Shown in pieces: positions 8,968 to 18,100 of a DNA stretch of 64,000 nucleotides. The number at the start of each line of letters is the position of its first letter. Within the stretch, counting starts at the first letter, position 1. The notes below the pieces were generated by a model that was given only the letters and a program-made list of their open reading frames with translations, was not told the origin of the DNA and ran no database searches. Source of the stretch: Blattabacterium cuenoti (GTDB lineage: Bacteria > Bacteroidota > Bacteroidia > Flavobacteriales > Blattabacteriaceae); assembly GCF_014251555.1 (NCBI RefSeq), contig NZ_CP059190.1, positions 507,183 to 571,182 of the forward strand, read 5' to 3'. Both the position numbers and the translations under genes were made by a program.

Positions 8968-9738
8968 TCAATGATTCCAATGAAATAAAATTTTTAAGCC
9001 TTTTATTGTATGCAATTTATCTTTAAGATGAATTTTTTTTGTTAAAGGTGTATAAATATGGGAGAGACCCCCAGTTGCAATCACAAAACAATTTGTTTTC
9101 AACTCTTTATTGACTCTATTAATTAATCCTTCAACCATACTTAAGTACCCATAAATAATTCCACTTTGAATACATGTTTCTGTATACTGTCCCAGTATGC
9201 TAGGAGGTTTCTTTAATTCAATTTGTGATAATTGAGCAGTGTTTCCAATTAATGCTGTTAAAGAGCTATTTACTCCCGGAGCAATAATAACACCTTGAAG
9301 ATTTCCATATTTATCAATACAAGTTAAACTTAATGCAGTTCCAAAATCTATTACTAAAGTAGTATTTTCATTATTATATAATGTATATGCAGCTATAGCA
9401 TTGGCATATAGATCTGTTCCTAATTGATGAGAAGAATGTTTTATAGGAGAGGCTGAATATCTATCTACTATTAGAGGTTTGATTTTATGTATTTCATATA
9501 AAGATTGTTCTACAATGTTTGTAAGTGGAGGGACTACTGATCCTATTACAATATTTTGTATTAAGTTATAGAAAATACCATATTGTTGATATATATTCCT
9601 AAATAATAAAATATATTCATCTAATGATCTATGTGGATTACTATTAATAATCCACGAACAATTACATTTTAAATTATAATTATTATTAAATAATCCAAAA
9701 CGAAGACTTGAATTTCCAATATTTATTGTTAACAACAT
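8968..9738 (-). CDS. coaX: Type III pantothenate kinase
   Basis: Phosphorylates pantothenate, the first step to coenzyme A. A 256-residue protein of the acetate/sugar-kinase-like fold. Motifs seen: INIGN at 5-9 (phosphate 1; the family has DxGN, so residue 6 is Asn rather than Asp), GTDLYANAIAAY with the catalytic Asp109, DFGTALSL at 131-138 (phosphate 2), and IAPGVNSS...SGIIYGYLSMVEGL. The C-terminal half resembles the Bacillus/Geobacter subtype. It is transcribed divergently from the hydrolase gene and convergently with the HIT gene. Confidence 0.87.
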   Translation of the reverse strand: MLLTINIGNSSLRFGLFNNNYNLKCNCSWIINSNPHRSLDEYILLFRNIYQQYGIFYNLIQNIVIGSVVPPLTNIVEQSLYEIHKIKPLIVDRYSASPIKHSSHQLGTDLYANAIAAYTLYNNENTTLVIDFGTALSLTCIDKYGNLQGVIIAPGVNSSLTALIGNTAQLSQIELKKPPSILGQYTETCIQSGIIYGYLSMVEGLINRVNKELKTNCFVIATGGLSHIYTPLTKKIHLKDKLHTIKGLKILFHWNH

Positions 9739-9860
9739 GATTCATTCCATTTTTTGAAAACGTATTTTGAATCAAACAATTGTTTTTTCACAATTTATTA
9801 TATCTATAAAAAATTTTACTTTATAAAAGTATTGTATTTAATTTTCATAGTTTTTATCAT

Positions 9861-10667
9861 ATGTGCATAGATAATATCTACAAAAAAACAAATTTAAAAA
9901 TAGAAGGAAAAGGAGTACCAATCGTACTATTACATGGATTTATGGAAAGTTTAGAAATATGGAATTATATATATTCCGACATTTCTAATAAATATAAAGT
10001 TCTTTCAATTGATTTACCAGGTCATGGTAAAAGTTTTTTTCAATTAAATCATGATACCATTTTTACTATGGAAAGAGCTGCGGAAATTGTGAAAAAAATT
10101 GTAGAAAAAGAGAACATACAAAAAGCAGTTTTTGTTGGTCATTCTATGGGAGGCTACATTGCTTTAGCTTTAGCAGAAAAATATCCAGAAATTTTTTTGG
10201 GATTATGTTTACTTCATTCTACAGCGGAATCTGATTCTGCTGATAAAAAGAAAATTCGTATGCAATCTATACGGTTAGCAATCAATAATTATACTATTCT
10301 TGTAGACACAAGTATAAATAAATTATTTAATCTTAAAGAATTCTCTTTTTTACAAGAAAAAATTTTTTTTGTAAAAAAAATAGCTTTATCCACTTCTGTG
10401 GATAGTGTAATTTCTTTTTTAAAAGGAATGACTGTTCGTAAAGATAGAAGATTTTTACTGAAAAAAACTAGTTTTCCGAAATTACATATAATTGGTTTAT
10501 ACGATTTAATTCTTGATCCAAAAAAAATTCGTGAAGAAGCTAAAAATGGAAATAAAACTAATTTCATTGAAATTCCTACAGGTCATATGGGACATATAGA
10601 AAAACCTAAAGAAATAACAAAAATATTAGAAAATTTTATGGATCATGTGATTCTCAAAAACGATTGA
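9861..10667 (+). CDS. Alpha/beta-fold hydrolase
   Basis: A 268-residue serine hydrolase. It has the oxyanion HG at 25-26 (LLHGFMES), the nucleophile elbow GHSMGG with Ser95, a late Asp in GLYDLILDP, and the catalytic His in PTGHMGHIEKP. Family relatives include carboxylesterases, BioH-type pimeloyl-ACP esterase and MenH. The substrate cannot be read from sequence. No signal peptide. Its stop overlaps the region just before the cyclo-ligase start, so the two are likely co-transcribed. Confidence 0.82.
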   Translation: MCIDNIYKKTNLKIEGKGVPIVLLHGFMESLEIWNYIYSDISNKYKVLSIDLPGHGKSFFQLNHDTIFTMERAAEIVKKIVEKENIQKAVFVGHSMGGYIALALAEKYPEIFLGLCLLHSTAESDSADKKKIRMQSIRLAINNYTILVDTSINKLFNLKEFSFLQEKIFFVKKIALSTSVDSVISFLKGMTVRKDRRFLLKKTSFPKLHIIGLYDLILDPKKIREEAKNGNKTNFIEIPTGHMGHIEKPKEITKILENFMDHVILKND

Positions 10668-10678
10668 ATTTGACAATA

Positions 10679-11269
10679 ATGAATAAAAAAAAATTGCGAA
10701 AAAAATATTTTTTTTACAGACAATCCCTATCTCAAAGGGAAGTATTTGAGAAAAGTTATGAAATTTTTTTTCAGATGAAAAAAATATTTTTTATCTGGGA
10801 AAAAAAGTATTATCATATTTTTTTACCTATACGAGAATATAAAGAAGTGGATACATTTATTATTGTCAATTTTTTATTAAAAATAGGTAAATATATAACG
10901 ATCCCCTGTTCTAATTTTCATCGAATTTCTATAGATAATTGTTTATTTGATAAAAAAACTTTATTAAAAAAAAACAAATATGGAATTTTTGAACCTCTTT
11001 CTACACATAAATATGTAATTTCACCTTCTTTTATTGAAGTAATGTTTATTCCATTATTAATATTTGATTTAAGAGGTTATCGTATAGGTTATGGAAAAGG
11101 TTTTTATGATAGATTTATTTCTTCATGCAAAAGAAATGTTATTAAAATAGGTTTGAGTTTTTTTACTCCTATCAAGAAAATTATAGATATTCATGAAAAG
11201 GATCTATCAATAGATATAGGAATCACTCCAGATCATATTTTTTTCTTTGATGAGATTATTAAGAAATAA
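10679..11269 (+). CDS. 5-formyltetrahydrofolate cyclo-ligase
   Basis: Converts 5-formyl-THF to 5,10-methenyl-THF using ATP, returning folate to one-carbon metabolism. The signature GYRIGYGKGFYDRF is at 134-147, and the N-terminal KLRKKYFFYRQSL has the expected lysine/arginine pattern. I chose ATG 10679 (196 aa). An in-frame TTG at 10664 would add five residues and overlap the preceding stop. Folate neighbours in the window are folP and metE. It converges with rseP, overlapping 11 bases. Confidence 0.87.
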   Translation: MNKKKLRKKYFFYRQSLSQREVFEKSYEIFFQMKKIFFIWEKKYYHIFLPIREYKEVDTFIIVNFLLKIGKYITIPCSNFHRISIDNCLFDKKTLLKKNKYGIFEPLSTHKYVISPSFIEVMFIPLLIFDLRGYRIGYGKGFYDRFISSCKRNVIKIGLSFFTPIKKIIDIHEKDLSIDIGITPDHIFFFDEIIKK

Positions 11270-12587
11270 ATACTTTGAAAATATCCCAAATAATAATAAA
11301 AATCATAATTAAACTAATTATTACAAATCCAAAAATAGTACAACGTTCAAGAATATCTTCATGAACTTTCTTTTTTGTGATCATTTCTATCAAAATAAAT
11401 AATATATAACCTCCATCTAATGATGGAATGGGAAATAAATTCAAAAAAGCTAACCAAATGGACAAAGTACCAGTTAAAGTCCAAAAAATATCCCAATTCC
11501 ATTTAGAAGGAAATTCTTTCGCTATAGAAAAAAAACTTCCTATTTGTTTATAAGCTTTAGTTTCTATATGAAAAACATTTTTAAAAAAAAATATTTGGTT
11601 TTTTAAAACATCCAAAGATTTCATGACACCATGAGGGATACTTTCAAAAAAAGAATAATTCATTTTTTCAAATGAAAAAATTTGATCTAAATCCATAAAA
11701 TTTTTTAAGTAAATTCCAAAGATCCCTTTTGAATCTATAAAAATCTCTTTTTGAATCAGTTTTCCATTTCTATTAATCGATATTACTATGTTTTCATTTT
11801 TATATTTTGATAATAAATCCTTTAATTGATCAGAAAAAAGAATGAATTCAGAATTTATAGCTAATATCTCATCATTATTTTTTAAACCATATTTATCAGC
11901 GTCAGAATTTTTGATGACATGATTTATAATAGGAGGAACGCGAGGTTTAATAAAGAAACTGATTTTTTTTCTATCAAAAAGAAATCTTTTTTTATTGTTA
12001 TTTAGTGACAATTTTATAACCTTTCCCATACGATCTACAGTCACAGAATTTCCCAAAAGGATTGCTTTAGGAATATCATTGAAATATGGAATATATTTTC
12101 CATTTACAAATAAAATTTTATCTCCATTTTTGAATCCTATTTTTTCTCCTAAAGAATCAACTTCTATCCCATATTTAACATTCTTTGTGGGAAGATATGT
12201 TTCTCCATATTTGAATAATAAACAGGTAAAAATAAAAATAGATAATAATATATTGAAAATAATTCCTCCAGAAATAATTAATAGCCTTTTTATTGCTGAT
12301 TTTGAACTAAATTCCCAATTTTTTTTTGAAGAAACACTTTTTTTATCTGTCATCATTCCAGATATTTTTACGTATCCTCCTAAAGGCAACCATCCAATTC
12401 CATAAATAGTGTGTCCAATCTTTTTTTTAAAAAGAGAAAACCAAGGATCAAAAAATAAAAAAAATTTTTCGACTCTTACTTTAAATATTTGAGCTAAAGT
12501 AAAATGACCTAATTCATGAATAACTATTAATATAGAAATGCAAAGCAGCAATTGTATAGATTTAACCAAAATAGATGTCATTTCCAA
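11259..12587 (-). CDS. rseP: Site-2 intramembrane zinc protease RseP
   Basis: A 442-residue inner-membrane metalloprotease that cuts transmembrane substrates, such as anti-sigma factors and remnant signal peptides. The HExxH zinc motif is HELGH (24-28) in the first helix. The second zinc/active-site motif NLFPIPSLDGG is at 383-393 in a C-terminal helix. Between them are PDZ-like regions (for example GLKNNDEILAIN). No RseA-like partner is visible in the window, so clearing signal peptides is a plausible main role. Confidence 0.93.
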   Translation of the reverse strand: MEMTSILVKSIQLLLCISILIVIHELGHFTLAQIFKVRVEKFFLFFDPWFSLFKKKIGHTIYGIGWLPLGGYVKISGMMTDKKSVSSKKNWEFSSKSAIKRLLIISGGIIFNILLSIFIFTCLLFKYGETYLPTKNVKYGIEVDSLGEKIGFKNGDKILFVNGKYIPYFNDIPKAILLGNSVTVDRMGKVIKLSLNNNKKRFLFDRKKISFFIKPRVPPIINHVIKNSDADKYGLKNNDEILAINSEFILFSDQLKDLLSKYKNENIVISINRNGKLIQKEIFIDSKGIFGIYLKNFMDLDQIFSFEKMNYSFFESIPHGVMKSLDVLKNQIFFFKNVFHIETKAYKQIGSFFSIAKEFPSKWNWDIFWTLTGTLSIWLAFLNLFPIPSLDGGYILFILIEMITKKKVHEDILERCTIFGFVIISLIMIFIIIWDIFKVFIS

Positions 12588-12689
12588 AACTTAATAAAAA
12601 AGATAAATTTAAACCTTTATTTCATTTTTTTTCATTACTAAAAATTTATTTTCTATTTTTCTTCAATAAAAATATAAAATATATAAATT

Positions 12690-12914
12690 TTGAATTTATC
12701 TAATCTTAAAAAAGGAGAAAAAGGAATTATCAAAGGATATAAAAACGAAGATTTTCCTATCAAATTATTAGAATTAGGTGTTTTACCTGGAGTAGAATTT
12801 GAAATACTTTTTGTTTCTATTTTTTATGATCCACTATGCATAAGTTATAATCAGTCTTGTTTAGCTTTACGTAGAAAAGAAGCAGAAAACATTATAATAG
12901 AACCTATAATTTAA
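12690..12914 (+). CDS. feoA: Ferrous iron transport protein FeoA
   Basis: A 74-residue SH3-like protein accessory to the FeoB iron channel. NLSNLKKGEKGIIKGY and LLELGVLPG are the usual FeoA signatures. Translation must begin at TTG 12690, because an in-frame TAA lies two codons upstream and there is no ATG; this is the expected N-terminus. feoB follows after 2 bases, so the pair forms an operon. Confidence 0.9.
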   Translation: MNLSNLKKGEKGIIKGYKNEDFPIKLLELGVLPGVEFEILFVSIFYDPLCISYNQSCLALRRKEAENIIIEPII

Positions 12915-12916
12915 AA

Positions 12917-14986
12917 ATGCAAAGAAGAATAATAAAATTAGCACTTATTGGAAATCCAAATGTAGGAAAAACTTCTTTGTTCAATAAATTAACTGGACTT
13001 AACCAAAAAGTAGGCAATTATTTAGGAGTCACAGTAGACAAAAAAATAGGATATTTCTATTATGAAAATATATACTATCAAATTATAGATCTTCCTGGAA
13101 CTTATAGCATATATCCTTCATCTGAAGATGAAGAAATAGTTAGCAAATTGCTTAATAATATAAATCATTTAGATTATCCGGACAAAATTATGGTTGTGGC
13201 AGATTCTTCTAATATAAAAAAAAGTCTTCTTTTATTTAGACAAGTGCAAGATTTAAGATTTCCTGTTTTATTTATATTAAATATGTTGGATGAAGCAAAA
13301 AAGAAGGGGATATTCATTGATATGGAAAAACTAAAAAAATTTCTTATAACAGAAATTGTCATGATCAATGCAAGAGAAGGAATAGGATTGGAAAAAGTTA
13401 AAAAAGAAATCAAGAATCTAAAAAAAACAAAAAAATTGGATTTTTTCAATCCAGGATTACGTTATTCTATTGCTGTTAATGATGTAAAAAATAGTTACAA
13501 AGTAAATACTTATAAAGCTTGGTATTATTTAGCTTATAATGGAAAATTTTTGAAAGAAGACAAAGAAGACTATTTATTAAATAAAATAAAAAAGAAACAC
13601 AATATTATATCCAAAAGATTACAAATCAAGGAGACATTAGATAGATATGAAGAAATAGGAAAAATTTACTCCGAAACAGTTTCCGAATTGGTCTTAGATA
13701 AAGAAAAAAATTATTTAGAATTTTCTAAAAAAATAGATAACAATTTAATTGTTCATCCTTTTTGGGGTTATTTTATTTTTTTCTTTTTTTTATTTATCAT
13801 TTTTCAATGTGTTTTTTTCTGGGCAGAAAAACCTAAAGAGTTTATAGAATTTTTTTTTTCTATTATTCAAAAAAAACTAGAAAATATTTATCCAGGTCCT
13901 TTAAATAATTTTTTATTGCAAGGAATATTGCCTGGAATTAGTACTATTATCACTTTTATTCCACAAATTTTTATTTTACTATTTTTTATTCTTCTTATGG
14001 AAGAAAGTGGTTACATAAGCAGAGTGATCTTTTTAATGGATAGAATCATGCGACCTTTTGGATTAAATGGGAAAAGTGTTGTTCCTCTTATTTCTAGCAT
14101 AGCTTGCGCTATTCCAGCTATCATGTCAGCTAGACATATTGAAAATCCAAGAGATCGTTTAATTACTATTTTAGCCACTCCTTTTATGACCTGTTCTGCA
14201 AGATTACCTGTTTATACTTTAATTATATCTCTAATCATACCAAATTACAGATGGTATTTCATTCAATTAAGAGGAATAGTCCTTATGGCTATGTATTTAT
14301 TAGGAATCCTATCTTCTTTAGGAGTCTCAATGATTTTACATCAATTTTTGAAAAAAAATTATCAGAGCCATCTAATTATGGAAATTCCTACTTACAAATT
14401 TCCTATATTTAGAAACATATTGATTACCTTATGGATTAATCTAAAATCATTTATTATCAATGCCGGAAAAATGATTTTATTGATTAATATATTGATTTGG
14501 GTTTTAGGAACTTTTGGCCCTTCAGAAAATTTTTCATATCAAAAATCTCAAAAATCAATCGTTTTAAAATATCTGCAAAAAAAAGAATTATCTTATTCAT
14601 ATTTAGGTTTGATTGGGAAAAAAATAGAACCTGTAATTCATCCATTAGGATACGATTGGAAAATTGGAATAGGATTACTATCATCTCTTGTAGCGAGAGA
14701 AGTTTTTGTTAGTACTATGGCTTCTGTGTATAAAATAGAAGAAAAAGGAAATTTTTTGAAAGAAAAAATGAAAAAAGAAGTGTTCCCCAGCTCTAAAAAA
14801 CCTATTTACAATTTAGCAACAGGAGTTTCTTTGCTATTCTTTTATGCGTTTTCTATGCAGTGTATGAGTACTTTATCTATAATAAAAAAAGAAACAAAAT
14901 CTTGGAGATGGCCAATAATACAATTTTTTTTTATGACTTCTCTCGCTTATATTGTTTCATTTTTAACATATCAAATTTTAAAATAA
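12917..14986 (+). CDS. feoB: Ferrous iron transporter FeoB
   Basis: Inner-membrane Fe(II) transporter, 689 residues. The N-terminal G domain has G1 GNPNVGKTS (12-20), G3 DLPGTYS and G4 NMLD. A helical spacer follows, then a membrane domain from about residue 275 with two Gate motifs, including SSIACAIPAIMSAR with TCSARLPVY. It is shorter than E. coli FeoB but within the Bacteroidetes range. The gene looks intact. Supplying iron to Fe-S assembly (sufE is also in the window) is a plausible role. Confidence 0.94.
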   Translation: MQRRIIKLALIGNPNVGKTSLFNKLTGLNQKVGNYLGVTVDKKIGYFYYENIYYQIIDLPGTYSIYPSSEDEEIVSKLLNNINHLDYPDKIMVVADSSNIKKSLLLFRQVQDLRFPVLFILNMLDEAKKKGIFIDMEKLKKFLITEIVMINAREGIGLEKVKKEIKNLKKTKKLDFFNPGLRYSIAVNDVKNSYKVNTYKAWYYLAYNGKFLKEDKEDYLLNKIKKKHNIISKRLQIKETLDRYEEIGKIYSETVSELVLDKEKNYLEFSKKIDNNLIVHPFWGYFIFFFFLFIIFQCVFFWAEKPKEFIEFFFSIIQKKLENIYPGPLNNFLLQGILPGISTIITFIPQIFILLFFILLMEESGYISRVIFLMDRIMRPFGLNGKSVVPLISSIACAIPAIMSARHIENPRDRLITILATPFMTCSARLPVYTLIISLIIPNYRWYFIQLRGIVLMAMYLLGILSSLGVSMILHQFLKKNYQSHLIMEIPTYKFPIFRNILITLWINLKSFIINAGKMILLINILIWVLGTFGPSENFSYQKSQKSIVLKYLQKKELSYSYLGLIGKKIEPVIHPLGYDWKIGIGLLSSLVAREVFVSTMASVYKIEEKGNFLKEKMKKEVFPSSKKPIYNLATGVSLLFFYAFSMQCMSTLSIIKKETKSWRWPIIQFFFMTSLAYIVSFLTYQILK

Positions 14987-14994
14987 AATGTGTC

Positions 14995-15022
14995 AATATC
15001 TAATAATAGGGATATTTTTTTT
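14995..15022 (+). terminator. Candidate Rho-independent terminator after feoB
   Basis: AATATC (14995-15000), a 10-base loop, GATATT (15011-15016) and then a T-run to 15022. It sits 9 bases after the feoB stop. The stem is short and weak, but its position and the T-tract fit a terminator between the convergent genes feoB and ddl. Confidence 0.4.
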
Positions 15023-15122
15023 GTGTTCAATTGTTTTTTTAATCAAAAAATTCCTGAATTTTTTTTCGTATGAAAAAAAATTTTGCAAAAAAAAATGCAA
15101 TTGTAATTTGTAAAAATTTTTA

Positions 15123-16109
15123 TTATTTTTTTTTCAATTTTTCAATAGAAGAATTGATAGAATTTTTAAATAAATCAGACAAAGATATGCCAGCTATTTT
15201 CAATTGTTCGGGAAAAATACTCTTTTCAGAAAGACCTGGTACTGTATTGATTTCCAAGAAAAAAGGTTCTCCATTTACAATGATATACTCAGCCCTAGAT
15301 ATGCCTGATAAATTTAAATAATTATATACTTTTTTTGCTACTTCTTGTATTTTATTTTGAACATTTGGAAGCAATTTTGCCGGTGTGATTTCTTGAGATT
15401 TTCCAGAATATTTAGATTCAAAATCAAAGAAATCATTTTGACTAATTATTTCTGTTATAGGTAAAACAAAAATTTCATTTTTGAATGAAAAAACTCCTAC
15501 TGAAACCTCCCTTCCTTCAAGAAAAGATTCAATAATAATTTCTTCATCCTCTTTAAAGGCTTTTTCGACTGCATTGAATAAATCTTTTTGTTCATAAACT
15601 TTACTGATTCCTAAACTAGATCCAGATCGATTAGGTTTAACAAAACAAGGAAGTCCTACTTTTTTTAAAATTTTTTTTTCGCAAAAAATTTGATTTTTAT
15701 TTAAGAAAATAGATACGGCAGTATTAATTCCAAAATGTTTCAATAAAGTTAAACAATACTTCTTATTAAAAGTCATATTAGCATGATGGAAATTACATCC
15801 TGTATAGGGAATTTTTAATAATTCAAAATAGGCTTGCAATATACCGTCTTCTCCTGGAGTTCCATGAATAGCATTAAAGACACAATCAAAATGGATCAGA
15901 CTTCTTCCCATATTAACGGAAAAATCACATTTATCAATAGGATATACTTTGTTTTTTTCATCTTTCATAAACCATTTTTCTTTGAAAATATACACTTGAT
16001 AAGGTTCAAATTCTTTTCTGCATAAATTTTCATAAACTACTTTTCCGCTTTCTAGTGAAATTGCAGACTCTTTTGTATATCCACCCATAACCACAGCAAT
16101 TTTTTTCAT
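15123..16109 (-). CDS. ddl: D-alanine--D-alanine ligase
   Basis: Makes the D-Ala-D-Ala dipeptide for the peptidoglycan stem, which MurF (also in this window) attaches. The 328-residue ATP-grasp enzyme has N-terminal KIAVVMGGYTKESAISL, HGTPGEDG (nucleotide/substrate loop), PCFVKPNRSGSSLGI (ATP lysine), EGREVSVG, and the metal/active-site C-terminus FLEINTVPGLSEKS. Length is typical. It converges with feoB and diverges from the PASTA gene. Confidence 0.95.
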   Translation of the reverse strand: MKKIAVVMGGYTKESAISLESGKVVYENLCRKEFEPYQVYIFKEKWFMKDEKNKVYPIDKCDFSVNMGRSLIHFDCVFNAIHGTPGEDGILQAYFELLKIPYTGCNFHHANMTFNKKYCLTLLKHFGINTAVSIFLNKNQIFCEKKILKKVGLPCFVKPNRSGSSLGISKVYEQKDLFNAVEKAFKEDEEIIIESFLEGREVSVGVFSFKNEIFVLPITEIISQNDFFDFESKYSGKSQEITPAKLLPNVQNKIQEVAKKVYNYLNLSGISRAEYIIVNGEPFFLEINTVPGLSEKSIFPEQLKIAGISLSDLFKNSINSSIEKLKKK

Positions 16110-16165
16110 GATTTATTTTTATTTTTTAAGAAATGATTTTTTATATTTAAATAAATATTTTTTTC

Positions 16166-17077
16166 ATGAATTATTCAAAATATTTTGTAATATTCATCAT
16201 AAATTTATCAATCGCCATATTTTTCTTATACAAGATCACTCAACTTTCATTAAAATGGGCTGATGTTTACACAAAACATGGAACTTATGTTGTAGTCCCC
16301 AATTTGCGTTATTTAACTTTATCTCAATCTATATCTATTCTAAAAAAATTAGGATTAAAATATGATATAGATACATCACGTTATGATCCGAATTTGAAAA
16401 ATAATCAAATTATTTCTTTTTCACCAGAAGCTGGAGATTATGTAAAAGAAGGAAGACATATATACCTACAAGTCAATTCTCAATCGCAATATCCTACTGT
16501 TCTGCCCAACATTATAAATAAAAATAAATATATAGCTATGAAATTACTTCATGCTAATCATATTCCCGTTAAAGAAATCAGGTATATTAATGATTTGACT
16601 AAAGACACAGTTTTAAAGGTTTTTTATAAGAAAAAATCAATTCAATCTGGATACATATTCACTTCTATTCAAGATGGAATTACTTTGATAATTGGAAAAG
16701 AATATGAAAAAAATAATTTAGTGGTTCCAAATGTTATTGGTATGTCATTGCATACAGCAACTTCTACTTTAAAAAACAAACTATTTCATGTTATTAATTT
16801 TTATTATGATCATCCAATAATAGATCCTGACAAAAATGCAAAAGTATATCGTCAAAAACCTTCTCCTGGAGAAATTCAGGATAAAAATAAATCTGTTGAA
16901 CTTTGGTTAAGTTCAAAAGATTTATTGGACAACTTAATAAAAATAGAAGAAAAAGATAAAGACATTGACAAGAAAACAGAAGAAAAAGATAAAAATATTG
17001 ACAAGAAAACAGAAGAAAAAGATAAAAATATTGACAAGAAAACAGAAGAAAAAGAAGATATGATACCGACGAATTAA
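16166..17077 (+). CDS. PASTA-domain membrane-anchored protein
   Basis: A 303-residue protein with one N-terminal transmembrane helix (about 7-28) followed by PASTA-like repeats, including VPNLRYLTLSQSISILKKLGL and VPNVIGMSLHTATSTLKNKL. These domains bind peptidoglycan fragments or muropeptides. No serine/threonine-kinase domain is attached. The C-terminus is a charged tail with an 11-residue unit EEKDKxIDKKT repeated three times. It lies between ddl and rluD, the order I recall from Flavobacteriia. The stop is immediately followed by the rluD ATG. Confidence 0.85.
   Translation: MNYSKYFVIFIINLSIAIFFLYKITQLSLKWADVYTKHGTYVVVPNLRYLTLSQSISILKKLGLKYDIDTSRYDPNLKNNQIISFSPEAGDYVKEGRHIYLQVNSQSQYPTVLPNIINKNKYIAMKLLHANHIPVKEIRYINDLTKDTVLKVFYKKKSIQSGYIFTSIQDGITLIIGKEYEKNNLVVPNVIGMSLHTATSTLKNKLFHVINFYYDHPIIDPDKNAKVYRQKPSPGEIQDKNKSVELWLSSKDLLDNLIKIEEKDKDIDKKTEEKDKNIDKKTEEKDKNIDKKTEEKEDMIPTN
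16946..17044 (+). repeat. Three tandem 33-bp repeats in the PASTA gene
   Basis: Units 16946-16978, 16979-17011 and 17012-17044 encode EEKDKDIDKKT once and EEKDKNIDKKT twice. Copies two and three match exactly by eye; the first differs where GAC replaces AAT. A partial fourth unit (EEKED) follows. The unit keeps the reading frame, so copy-number change would only vary the tail length. Confidence 0.9.
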
Positions 17078-18100
17078 ATGAACAGTTCTACATATAAAAT
17101 TCAAATTTTTACAGATAAAAACCAAAAAGAAATTCGCATTGACAAATTTTTAAAAAATTATATACAAAATATCAGTAGAAATCAAATCCAAAAATGGACA
17201 ATTTCAGGAAAAGTTTTAGTCAACAAAAATATTATAAAAAAAAATTACAAAATAAAACCTTTAGATTTTGTTGAAATAGAAATTTATCGACCTCCTGTTC
17301 TAGATTATTTAGAATATGAAAATATTACTGCCGAAAAGATAAATCTAGATATTCTTCATGAAGATGAAGATGTGATTGTCGTCAATAAACCTGCAGGAAT
17401 GGTGGTCCATCCTGGTTTTGGAAATGAAACAGGAACATTAATTCATGGAATTAAATATCATTTAATAAATTCAAATTTTAATAATTTCAACCTCTATAGA
17501 TGTGGATTAGTTCATAGATTGGATAAAGATACATCAGGTTTATTGGTTTTAGCTAAAAATGAATATTCTCAAAAACATTTATTTCAACAATTTTATTCTA
17601 GAACGATTCAAAGAAAATACATAGCTTTAATATGGGGTGATTTAATTGAAAAAAAAGGAACCATAACTGGTTTTATTGGAAGAGATCCTAGAAATAGAAA
17701 AAAAATGACAATTTTTAATAAACAAAATCAAGAAATCAATAGAGGAAAGTATTCTATTACACATTACAAAGTATTAGAAAGATTTAAACATTTAACATAT
17801 GTCTCTTGCTATATAAAAACAGGAAAAACACATCAAATAAGAGCTCATTTCAAACATTTAGGACATCCATTATTTCATGACTCAATCTATGGCGGAAATA
17901 GAATTTTTATGAAAAAAAAATGTTCAAATCAAAATATAAAATTTCTAAAAACTTGTTTAAAGATTTTGCGAAGACAAGCATTGCATGCGATTTCTCTTTC
18001 CTTTATCCATCCTAAAAATGGAAAATGTTGTTTTTATTGTCCAATTCCTGAAGACTTTAAAACGGTTTTGAAAAATTGTAGAAATATGTTCTTACAATAA
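17078..18100 (+). CDS. rluD: 23S rRNA pseudouridine synthase RluD family
   Basis: Isomerises uridines in helix 69 of 23S rRNA if it is a true RluD. The 340-residue protein has an N-terminal S4 RNA-binding domain (IRIDKFLKNYIQNISRNQIQKWI-like, about 19-70). The RluA-family catalytic motif HRLDKDTSGLLVLAKN has the nucleophilic Asp149. RluA/RluC-type paralogues are the alternative. The start ATG touches the PASTA stop. The last 9 bases overlap the convergent mgtE. Confidence 0.9.
   Translation: MNSSTYKIQIFTDKNQKEIRIDKFLKNYIQNISRNQIQKWTISGKVLVNKNIIKKNYKIKPLDFVEIEIYRPPVLDYLEYENITAEKINLDILHEDEDVIVVNKPAGMVVHPGFGNETGTLIHGIKYHLINSNFNNFNLYRCGLVHRLDKDTSGLLVLAKNEYSQKHLFQQFYSRTIQRKYIALIWGDLIEKKGTITGFIGRDPRNRKKMTIFNKQNQEINRGKYSITHYKVLERFKHLTYVSCYIKTGKTHQIRAHFKHLGHPLFHDSIYGGNRIFMKKKCSNQNIKFLKTCLKILRRQALHAISLSFIHPKNGKCCFYCPIPEDFKTVLKNCRNMFLQ

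Noticed and set aside
11995..12405. 136-codon plus-strand frame inside rseP
   Set aside because: Antisense to the conserved RseP protease; no recognisable motif.
15070..15321. 83-codon plus-strand frame after feoB
   Set aside because: Almost wholly antisense to the ddl C-terminus; poly-Lys/Phe composition only.
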